In this document: positions 33,422 through 40,244 of the stretch, piece by piece | Position numbering within the stretch: the first letter of the stretch is position 1 | Layout of the letters: each line of letters starts with the position of its first letter | Assembly (NCBI RefSeq): GCF_008704795.1 | Contig: NZ_CP023690.1 | Coordinates: forward strand, 9,558,501 to 9,622,500 | Direction: 5' to 3' | Source of the DNA: Streptomyces spectabilis | GTDB lineage: Bacteria; Actinomycetota; Actinomycetes; Streptomycetales; Streptomycetaceae | DNA: 64,000 bases | The notes under the pieces: generated by a model | What the model saw: only the letters and a program-made list of their open reading frames with translations | What the model was told of the DNA's origin: nothing | Databases searched by the model: none | Program-made: the position numbers and the translations under genes

Positions 33422-34879
33422 TCAACCGCGGTCGCGGCAGCGGCCCGTGGCCCGGGTGAGGATCGTGTAGAGGGACGAGGCGACGACGATGCCGACGGGC
33501 AGCGAGAGGTCCATGCCGCCCAGGGCCCCGGCGACCGGCCCGGTGTACAGGGTGTCGACGCACAGGGCCGCCGCGGTGACGCCGCCCGCCAGGGCCAGGG
33601 CCCCGGCCGGGTTGACCCCGGCGGTGTACCAGAAGGGGCCGGCGCGGGTCTCGTCCATCAGGGCACGACCGTCGTAGCGGTTGCGGCGAAGCAGGATGTC
33701 CGTGGCGTAGACGGCGGTCGCGGGGCCGAGCAGGACGACGGTGAGCTGGAGGACGTTGCTGACGGTGTCGAGGAAGTCGGAGACGAGGAGCGCGTACAGG
33801 GTGAGGGAGACCGCGGCGGTGCCGTCGGCGATCACGCTGAGGGAACGGCGGATGCGGATGCCGACGGCCTGGAGCGCGAGCCCGGCGCTGTAGGAGGTCA
33901 GGGCGTTGAGGGCGATCGTGCCGAGGACGAGGGCGAGCAGGAAGACCGGGTCGAACCAGCCCGGCAGGATCCCCTGGAGCCCGGCCTGCGGGTCCGCCAT
34001 GTCGACCGCCGTCGCGGCCAGCGCCCCGAGGGAGCACACGACGACGCCGGGCAGGAAGCCCCCGAGGGCGGTCCAGCCGAGGACGGCCTTGGCGGACGTC
34101 GTCCTCGGCAGATAGCGGGAGAAGTCGGCGCTGGTGGTGTACGACAGCGGAGCGGCGCCGACCAGGGTGACGCCGGAGATGAGGACCGCCCACAACTGCG
34201 CGCCGGTCAGCGGCTCGACGGGCGCGTAGGCGTAGTCGGCGCGCCGGAACACGCAGACCGCGACGACGGCGAAGACCGCGGCGAGCGCCAGGGTGATCGG
34301 CAGGTACAGCTTCATGATGGTGGCGTGGCCGTAGACGCCGATGGTCAGGGTGAGCGCGGCGATGGCGAGGACCACGACGACCTTCACGCCGGTGCTCGCG
34401 GTGGCACCGGTCTTCTCGACGAGCGAGAACGCGGCGGTCGCGGCGGCGGCGAGGTTCAGGGCGAAGTACGCGACGGAGATCATCCAGCCGACGACCGCGT
34501 TGTTGACGCGGTTGCCGCGGATTCCGTACATCGCGCGCGTGATCACTTCGCTCGGGGCGCCCGCGGCCGGGCCGGATACGGCGAGCAGCCCGGTGAGCGA
34601 CCAGAACAGATTGCCCGTCACGATCACCGCGAGGGCCTGCCACAGCGTCAGGCCCATCAGGACCAGGGTGCCGCCGACGATGAGGCTCAGATAGTTGACG
34701 TTCGCCGCGGCCCAGACGGAGAACAGCCGCCGGGGGTGGCCGTGCCGCTCCTGCTCGGGGATGTGGTCGATGCCGTGGGCCTCGATGCGGCCCGCCCCGC
34801 CCGTCGGGGGCGGCGCCTCCTGATGCGCCGTCCGGGGGCTGAGGGGGACTTCGTGCGGGTCGGGAAGCGTGGACGCCAT
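33422..34879 (-). CDS. NCS1-family cytosine/purine permease
   Basis: A 485-residue transporter with about twelve membrane helices. Family features are the early WAAANVNYLSLIVGG helix, SEVITRAMYGIRGN in the second pair, YTTSADFSRYLPR before helix 7 and DILLRRNRYDGRAL near the end. It would import a nucleobase, hydantoin, thiamine-like or similar compound by cation symport. It is divergent from a TetR regulator, and an amidohydrolase lies downstream of that, suggesting uptake and hydrolysis of one substrate. Confidence 0.9.
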   Translation of the reverse strand: MASTLPDPHEVPLSPRTAHQEAPPPTGGAGRIEAHGIDHIPEQERHGHPRRLFSVWAAANVNYLSLIVGGTLVLMGLTLWQALAVIVTGNLFWSLTGLLAVSGPAAGAPSEVITRAMYGIRGNRVNNAVVGWMISVAYFALNLAAAATAAFSLVEKTGATASTGVKVVVVLAIAALTLTIGVYGHATIMKLYLPITLALAAVFAVVAVCVFRRADYAYAPVEPLTGAQLWAVLISGVTLVGAAPLSYTTSADFSRYLPRTTSAKAVLGWTALGGFLPGVVVCSLGALAATAVDMADPQAGLQGILPGWFDPVFLLALVLGTIALNALTSYSAGLALQAVGIRIRRSLSVIADGTAAVSLTLYALLVSDFLDTVSNVLQLTVVLLGPATAVYATDILLRRNRYDGRALMDETRAGPFWYTAGVNPAGALALAGGVTAAALCVDTLYTGPVAGALGGMDLSLPVGIVVASSLYTILTRATGRCRDRG

Positions 34880-34916
34880 GCGGCCCCTCCGGAAGCTGGG
34901 TACCCACCTGCTTGTT

Positions 34917-34936
34917 TATTGGTCGCACACTCAATA
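34917..34936. promoter_or_regulatory. TATTG-N10-CAATA dyad between permease and TetR genes
   Basis: Five-base inverted arms in an AT-rich stretch only 2 bases before the TetR start and about 38 bases before the permease start. Position and symmetry fit a TetR operator controlling both directions. Confidence 0.45.
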
Positions 34937-34938
34937 GC

Positions 34939-35589
34939 ATGGATTCCATGACGTCAAGGCTCCAGAACAAGCGAATCCGTAAGTCTCCAGCGGCTCGACG
35001 TGCGGAAATCGTTGTGGCTGCGGCTCGGGTGGCACTGGCCGAGGGGCTTGAGTGCATCACGCTCCGGCGCATCGCCGAGGAACTGGACGTCAGGCCGGGA
35101 CTCATCAGCCACTACTTCCCGGCCGTGGACGACCTGGTGGCCGAGGCCTACGGCACCGCCGCCGGCTCCGAACTCGACGAACTCCTCCCGGCCGACCGGG
35201 CGGACGCCACCTGCACCCGGCACCTGGCGCGGTTCTTCGCCCTGGCCGTCGGAGAGGCGTTCGACGACCTCAGCCGCCTCTGGCTCAACGCCCGGCACCT
35301 CAGCCGTTACCGACCCGCGCTGCGCGCCCGCGTCACCGCGCAGGAGGCGGCCTGGCGCGACCGGCTCGAAGGGCACATCCGCGACGGCGTCGCACGGGGG
35401 GAGTTCCGCACCGACGACCCGATGGTGACGGCCATGCGGATCCTGGTCGTGCTCGACGGCCTCGGCGCGCTCGTCAACAGCGGCGACGCCCTCGACAGCC
35501 CGCCCGAGGTGCTGTGCCTTCCCGCCATCACGGCCGAGCGCGAACTCGGCCTGGAACCGGGCGCGCTGAGGCCCACGACGTCCGACTGA
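34939..35589 (+). CDS. TetR family transcriptional regulator
   Basis: A 216-residue regulator with an N-terminal helix-turn-helix (RAEIVVAAARVALAEGLECITLRRIAEELDVRPGLISHYFP) and a helical effector domain like the BetI/YcdC group (TetR_C_6). The start is ATG 34939; ATG 34948 is possible. It is divergent from the NCS1 permease and followed by an amidohydrolase, so it probably represses both. Confidence 0.9.
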   Translation: MDSMTSRLQNKRIRKSPAARRAEIVVAAARVALAEGLECITLRRIAEELDVRPGLISHYFPAVDDLVAEAYGTAAGSELDELLPADRADATCTRHLARFFALAVGEAFDDLSRLWLNARHLSRYRPALRARVTAQEAAWRDRLEGHIRDGVARGEFRTDDPMVTAMRILVVLDGLGALVNSGDALDSPPEVLCLPAITAERELGLEPGALRPTTSD

Positions 35590-35650
35590 CCTCCCCCGGC
35601 GGCACGTCTGCCCGTGTCGTGCCGCCGCTGATCCTGACCGATTCCCTTCG

Positions 35651-35735
35651 CAGCACGCAGCACGCAGCACGCAGCCGCCAGAAGGCAGCCGCCAGTACGC
35701 GCAGTACGCAGTACGCAGCAGCAAGAACGCAGACC
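35651..35735 (+). repeat. Degenerate 7-bp repeat array beginning with CAG
   Basis: Heptads CAGCACG (three in a row), CAGCCGC, CAGAAGG, CAGCCGC, CAGTACG, then after two bases CAGTACG twice, followed by looser units. It fills the gap between the TetR gene and the amidohydrolase start at 35774. It is not a CRISPR: there are no spacers. Confidence 0.75.
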
Positions 35736-35773
35736 GTCGCCGCTCCCACCGACGACCCCGCAAGGAGACCCCC

Positions 35774-37399
35774 GTGCGCACCTCCCTCATCCTGCTCTCG
35801 GCCCGTCTGCTCGACCCGGTGTCCGGTGAGTTCCTGCCGCAGACCGCGCTCGCCGCGGCGGGCGGACGCATCACCGCCCTCGGAGACGCCCAGGAGGTCC
35901 GCGCCCTCGCGGACCCCGCCACCGAGGTCATCGACCTCAAGGGCGCGGTGGTGACACCGGGCCTGGTCGACGGCCACATCCACCCCGTGACCGGTGCCGA
36001 ACTGACCGACGGCCTTGACCTGTCGGGCTGTACCGACGTGGTCCAGGTGCGCGCCGCGCTCGCCCGCGAGGTGCGCGGCCTCGCCCCCGGCGCGTGGCTG
36101 CGCGGCTGGGGCCTCGACCCCAACGTGTTCGCGGGCGTCCCCGTCGCGACCGCCCCCTTCGACGACGTACTCGACGGCGTCCCCGCCCAACTGCTGCTCT
36201 TCGACGCCCACTCCATGCTGGCCAGCAGGCGCGCCCTCGAACTCGCGGACGTCGACGGGCCGCGGACCTTCGACCAGGCGACCGCCGAGGTGGTGTGCGA
36301 CGCCGAAGGGCGGCCCACCGGGCTGCTCCTGGAAGAGGCCGCCTGCGAACTCGTGCGGCGGGCCGCCCCGCAGCCCACCCGCGAGGAGCGCCGCGACCGG
36401 CTCGCCGCCGCGCTGCGGACGATGGCCGCCGCGGGCCTCACCGGCGGTCACGCCATGGACGCCAACGGCGACAGCTTCGCCCTCTACACCGAACTCGACG
36501 AGGCCGGGCACCTGCCGCTCAGGCTGCGGGTCGCCCCCTGGTGCCAGCCCGGCACCGACGCCGACGGCCTGCGCGCACTCATCGACCAGCAGGGCACGGG
36601 CGGCCGCCTGTGGCGCACCGACGGCGTGAAGATCTTCATGGACGGCACCATCGACAACGGCACCGCGTGGCTGGAACAGCCCGACTGCCACGGCGAGTCC
36701 CGGGACGCCTTCTGGCCGGACCCCGAGGAGTACACCCGCGTCATCGGCGCGCTCCACCGCGCTGGAGTGCCCACCGCCACCCACGCCATCGGCGACGCGG
36801 CCGTACGCCACGTCCTCGACGCCGTAGAGAAGGCCCAGGCCGACGACTGGCGCGCGGTACGGCACCGGGTCGAGCACATCGAGACCGTCCCCGACGACAC
36901 CCTGCGCCGCTTCGCGGAGCTCGGCGTCGTCGCCTCCATGCAGCCGACCCACTGCTGCGACTTCACCCGGGCCGACCACACCGACAACTGGTCGCGCCGC
37001 CTCGGCGAGGAGCGGGCCGCCCGTGCCTGGCGCTGCCGCGACCTGCACGACTCGGGGGCCGTCGTCGTCCTCGGCTCCGACTGGCCCATCGCTCCCGCCC
37101 CGCCGCTCGGCGTCATGGCCGGGGCCCGCCACCGGCGCCCGAGCCGCGACCTCACCCAGGACCCGCACGGCCCGGAGCAGGCCCTCACGGCCCTCGAGGC
37201 GCTCCAGGGCATGACCGTCAACCCCGCCTACGCGGCCGGGGAGGAGCACGAGGCGGGCCGCATCGCGATCGGCCACCGCGCCGATCTGACCGTCCTCGCC
37301 GCCGATCCGCTCACCACCGCCGCCACCGAACTGCCCGACCTCCCGGTGCTGCTCACCGTCGTCGACGGCGAACCGACCCACCGGGACGCCCGGTTGTGA
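35774..37399 (+). CDS. YtcJ-like metal-dependent amidohydrolase
   Basis: A 541-residue amidohydrolase-superfamily enzyme. The first metal motif is GLVDGHIHP; a KIFMDGT block supplies the lysine; THAIGDAAV and RVEHIE supply further histidines; the acid is in VVLGSDWP; and the C-terminal strand GHRADLTVLAADPL closes the composite domain. It hydrolyses an amide or related bond; the substrate is likely the cargo of the nearby permease. GTG 35774 has AAGGAG upstream. Confidence 0.9.
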   Translation: MRTSLILLSARLLDPVSGEFLPQTALAAAGGRITALGDAQEVRALADPATEVIDLKGAVVTPGLVDGHIHPVTGAELTDGLDLSGCTDVVQVRAALAREVRGLAPGAWLRGWGLDPNVFAGVPVATAPFDDVLDGVPAQLLLFDAHSMLASRRALELADVDGPRTFDQATAEVVCDAEGRPTGLLLEEAACELVRRAAPQPTREERRDRLAAALRTMAAAGLTGGHAMDANGDSFALYTELDEAGHLPLRLRVAPWCQPGTDADGLRALIDQQGTGGRLWRTDGVKIFMDGTIDNGTAWLEQPDCHGESRDAFWPDPEEYTRVIGALHRAGVPTATHAIGDAAVRHVLDAVEKAQADDWRAVRHRVEHIETVPDDTLRRFAELGVVASMQPTHCCDFTRADHTDNWSRRLGEERAARAWRCRDLHDSGAVVVLGSDWPIAPAPPLGVMAGARHRRPSRDLTQDPHGPEQALTALEALQGMTVNPAYAAGEEHEAGRIAIGHRADLTVLAADPLTTAATELPDLPVLLTVVDGEPTHRDARL

Positions 37400-37445
37400 C
37401 CGGCCGACGCGGGCGCGGCGGCAGGCGCCTGCGAGAATGATGTGC

Positions 37446-37913
37446 ATGGCACATATCGGAGGAGCGGTCGCCGACGGCGGCCGCGACGGGTCGGACTCCT
37501 TGCGTGACGGGCCGGAGTCCTTGGCCGTCGTGGCCGCCGTGATCGTCCAGGAGGGCCGTCTGCTGGTCGTGAGCAAGAAGGCGGCCCCGGACGTGTTCTA
37601 TCTGCCGGGCGGCAAGCCGGACGCGGGCGAGGAGCCGCTGGAGGCCCTGGTCAGGGAGTTGGACGAGGAACTGGGCGTCCGTCCCGTGGCGCCGACGTTC
37701 CTGGCCGAGATCGAGTCGACGGCGGCCCTTGAAGGGGTGCCCCTGCATCTGACGGTCTTCACCGCGGGCCTCAGTCAGGTGCCACGGCCCGCGGCCGAAC
37801 TGGCCCGTCTGCGCTGGATCGCGGGCACCGAGACCGATGTACGGCTCGCTCCCGCGGTGGAGGAGGAGATCCTGCCGATGCTGCGGCGGAGCGGGCTCGT
37901 GCCGGTGGGCTGA
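37446..37913 (+). CDS. NUDIX hydrolase
   Basis: A 155-residue protein with a complete Nudix box at residues about 55-78 (GGKPDAGEEPLEALVRELDE, then ELGV). The residues before it (AVVAAVIVQEGRLLVVSKK) are the usual first strands. It cleaves a nucleoside diphosphate linked to another group; substrate unknown. Three ATG codons (37437, 37440, 37446) are possible; GAGAAT just upstream could be a -10 element or a weak ribosome site. Confidence 0.88.
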   Translation: MAHIGGAVADGGRDGSDSLRDGPESLAVVAAVIVQEGRLLVVSKKAAPDVFYLPGGKPDAGEEPLEALVRELDEELGVRPVAPTFLAEIESTAALEGVPLHLTVFTAGLSQVPRPAAELARLRWIAGTETDVRLAPAVEEEILPMLRRSGLVPVG

Positions 37914-38016
37914 GGCGGCTGGAGCCGCCGCCCGCCCGCCGCACGGCACCCGTGCGGGTGGGACCGCGGGAACTTTCGTCCAAGACAGGACCGCCGGAGT
38001 CGGCGACTGTGGAGAC

Positions 38017-38838
38017 ATGCACAGAAACGAAGCGGGGCCCGCCCCCTTTGCCCGTGACGTCGAGGACGGCTGGGAGGTCGCCCCGGGCAGCGCGTCCCTC
38101 GACGGCGTCCGGATGGCGGGTTTCCGCGACCGTGCCGCGGCAGGCCTCGACCTGCGCGTGCTTCCCCAGCCCGCCGTGGTCGTCGTCATCGGGCTCGGGG
38201 ACGACCCGGTCACGGTGGAGAGCGCCACGGGGGACCGGCGCCTGCGGAGCTTCGTCGCGGCGCTGACGCCGGGCCCGGCCCGGATCCGCGGCGAGCGGGT
38301 CGAGTGCGTCGAAGTGACCTTGTCACCCCGGGCCGCCTACGCGGTGCTCGGCGTCTCCCCACGCGAACTGGACGGGTCCATCACCAGCCTCGAAGACCTG
38401 TGGGGGCACCGCGAGCGACACCTCCGCGAGCGGCTCGCCGCCGCCGCGACCTGGCAGGAACGGCTCACACTCACCGACGCGTTCCTCACCCGGCGGGCCG
38501 CCCCGGCCCCCGCGATGACACCGGAGGTCGCCGCCGCCTGGGAGACCATCGTGCGCAGCAGCGGCCGCGTACGGGTCGCCGACCTCGCCGCCTCCTGCGG
38601 CTGGAGCCGCAAGAAGCTGTGGTCCAGGTTCAGCGACCAGATCGGCCTCACCCCCAAGCGCGCCGCCATGCTGGTCCGCTTCGACCGCGCCGCCCGCGCG
38701 CTCGGCGCCGGTGAGAACCCCAGTGACACCGCCCTGGCCTGCGGTTACGTCGACCAGCCCCATCTCCATCGCGACGTACAGGCCCTCGCCGGGTGCACGC
38801 CGGGCGCGCTGGCCGGCACGGCCACGTCGGCCGCCTGA
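38017..38838 (+). CDS. AraC family transcriptional regulator
   Basis: A 273-residue protein. The N-terminal beta-rich domain (residues about 15-130) resembles the DUF6597 type of AraC sensors. The C-terminal helix-turn-helix pair is VADLAASCGWSRKKLWSRFSD and TALACGYVDQPHLHRDV. It precedes the O-methyltransferase gene by 66 bp on the same strand and may regulate it. Confidence 0.87.
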   Translation: MHRNEAGPAPFARDVEDGWEVAPGSASLDGVRMAGFRDRAAAGLDLRVLPQPAVVVVIGLGDDPVTVESATGDRRLRSFVAALTPGPARIRGERVECVEVTLSPRAAYAVLGVSPRELDGSITSLEDLWGHRERHLRERLAAAATWQERLTLTDAFLTRRAAPAPAMTPEVAAAWETIVRSSGRVRVADLAASCGWSRKKLWSRFSDQIGLTPKRAAMLVRFDRAARALGAGENPSDTALACGYVDQPHLHRDVQALAGCTPGALAGTATSAA

Positions 38839-38904
38839 CCGGGCTCGCACAGAGCCCGTACATCTCACGTAGAGGGCACACACCCCACGAACAGGGAGAC
38901 ACCC

Positions 38905-39969
38905 ATGTCGAAAACCGATGTCCGAGCGGCCGAGGCGGCCGACGGCGAACTGGTCGTCCGGCTCGCGTTCGGCAGCATGGCCGCGCAAACCCTGCGCGCG
39001 GCGGTCCGGTTGAAGGTGGTGGAACTCATCGGCGACGGACAGCGCCGGGCCGCGGACCTGGCCGCCGACGCGGGAACCGCACACCAGCCCATGACCCGGC
39101 TGCTGCGCGCCCTGGCCGGGCTCGGCCTGCTGGAGGAACACGCCCCCGACCGCTTCTCGCTGACTCCCGCGGGCGGGCTCCTCGACCCCGAACACCCCGC
39201 GTCCCTCACGTCCTTCGTGGGCATGTTCACCGACCCCACCCTGCTGCGCGCCTGGGAGCACCTGGACACCAGCGTCCGCACCGGCGAGGTCGCCTTCGAC
39301 ACCCTCTTCGGCACCGACTTCTTCAGTCACCTCGGCCACCACCCCGAACTGTCGGGGCAGTTCAACGCGGCGATGAGCCAGGCCGTCGCGGAGACCGCCG
39401 CCGCGCTGCCACACGCCTTCGACTTCGGCCGGTTCACCTCGGTCACGGACGTCGGCGGCGGTGACGGAACCCTCCTGGCAAGTGTCCTCGACGCCCATCC
39501 GGCCCTCACCGGAGTGGTGTTCGACACGGCGGATGGCCTGGCCGGGACGCCGAGGACGCTTGCACGGCACGGTCTGACGGACCGCTGCTCCGTGACCGCG
39601 GGGGATTTCTTCCGCTCGGTTCCCAAGGGCTCGGACCTCTATCTGATCAAGAGCGTCCTGCACGACTGGACGGACGACCAGGCGGTCACCATCCTGCGCC
39701 ACTGCCGCGAGGTGCTGCCGCCCGGCGGACGCGTCCTGATCGTGGAGCCCGTCCTGCCCGAAGTCGTCGACATCCACGCCGATGCCGACGTGACCGACGG
39801 CGGGATCACCTATCTGACGGACCTCAACATGATGGTGAACGTGGGCGGCAGGGAACGCACCCGCACCGACTTCGAGCACGTGTGCCACCGTGCGGGCCTG
39901 GCCCTGACCTCGGTCACCCCGCTGGCGGCGGCCCCGCCCTTCTCCGTCATCGAGGCCGTGGCCGACTGA
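38905..39969 (+). CDS. O-methyltransferase of the acetylserotonin/hydroxyneurosporene type
   Basis: A 354-residue enzyme. The N-terminal winged-helix dimerisation domain (TLRAAVRLKVVELIGDGQRR) is followed by the catalytic fold with VTDVGGGDGTLLASVL, the acidic LIKSVLHDWTDD with the likely catalytic His, and LPPGGRVLIVEPVLP. Members methylate hydroxyls of polyketides, flavonoids or similar. The start has GGGAG upstream. A link with the lanthipeptide locus 0.3 kb downstream is possible but not shown. Confidence 0.88.
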   Translation: MSKTDVRAAEAADGELVVRLAFGSMAAQTLRAAVRLKVVELIGDGQRRAADLAADAGTAHQPMTRLLRALAGLGLLEEHAPDRFSLTPAGGLLDPEHPASLTSFVGMFTDPTLLRAWEHLDTSVRTGEVAFDTLFGTDFFSHLGHHPELSGQFNAAMSQAVAETAAALPHAFDFGRFTSVTDVGGGDGTLLASVLDAHPALTGVVFDTADGLAGTPRTLARHGLTDRCSVTAGDFFRSVPKGSDLYLIKSVLHDWTDDQAVTILRHCREVLPPGGRVLIVEPVLPEVVDIHADADVTDGGITYLTDLNMMVNVGGRERTRTDFEHVCHRAGLALTSVTPLAAAPPFSVIEAVAD

Positions 39970-40066
39970 CCCCGTGCGGCCGCGGCCACGTCATGATCCA
40001 GGCCGCCCTCGCCGAACGGCCCGGGATCGCAAAAAGGCATGAGCCAGCCCCTTTTGGTTGATTCGG

Positions 40067-40093
40067 CCCCACCCTGTTTCGGTCAAGGTGGGG
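40067..40093. terminator. CCCCACC/GGTGGGG hairpin after the O-methyltransferase
   Basis: Perfect 7-bp arms with a 13-base loop, about 100 bp after the stop. It overlaps the phased CAAG repeats, so it may instead be part of the SARP promoter. Confidence 0.35.
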
Positions 40094-40114
40094 CAAGCCT
40101 TGGACAAACCTTGA
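40083..40114 (+). promoter_or_regulatory. Phased CAAG heptamer repeats, candidate SARP operator
   Basis: CAAGGTG, CAAGCCT and CAAACCT begin at 40084, 40094 and 40105, spaced 10 and 11 bp. Heptameric direct repeats with about one helical turn between them are the known SARP binding pattern. The same stretch also reads as an inverted repeat, TCAAGGT (40083-40089) and ACCTTGA (40108-40114). It lies 130 bp upstream of the SARP start. Confidence 0.5.
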
Positions 40115-40244
40115 ATGTCCCGGTCAGGGTGGTGCGACCAGGCCCGCGGGACGCCGTGCGGCGCGCGTCGACAGGCGCCGGGAACGGCCGAGTACCGACG
40201 GGGAGCGGCCGGGCGCGGGCGACGGGGGCAGGAGGGTCGGTGCG

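Noticed and set aside
32592..35105. A long minus-strand frame spanning MgtC, the permease and the TetR gene start
   Set aside because: It is a shifted-frame shadow of the permease and MgtC genes with Arg/Pro-rich composition and no domain.
35651..35735. CRISPR-like array
   Set aside because: Units are 7 bp, directly adjacent and degenerate, with no unique spacers and no cas genes nearby.
38905..39969. O-methyltransferase as a lanthipeptide tailoring enzyme
   Set aside because: It belongs to a small-molecule O-methyltransferase family, is separated by a likely terminator and the SARP promoter, and is more simply paired with the AraC regulator.
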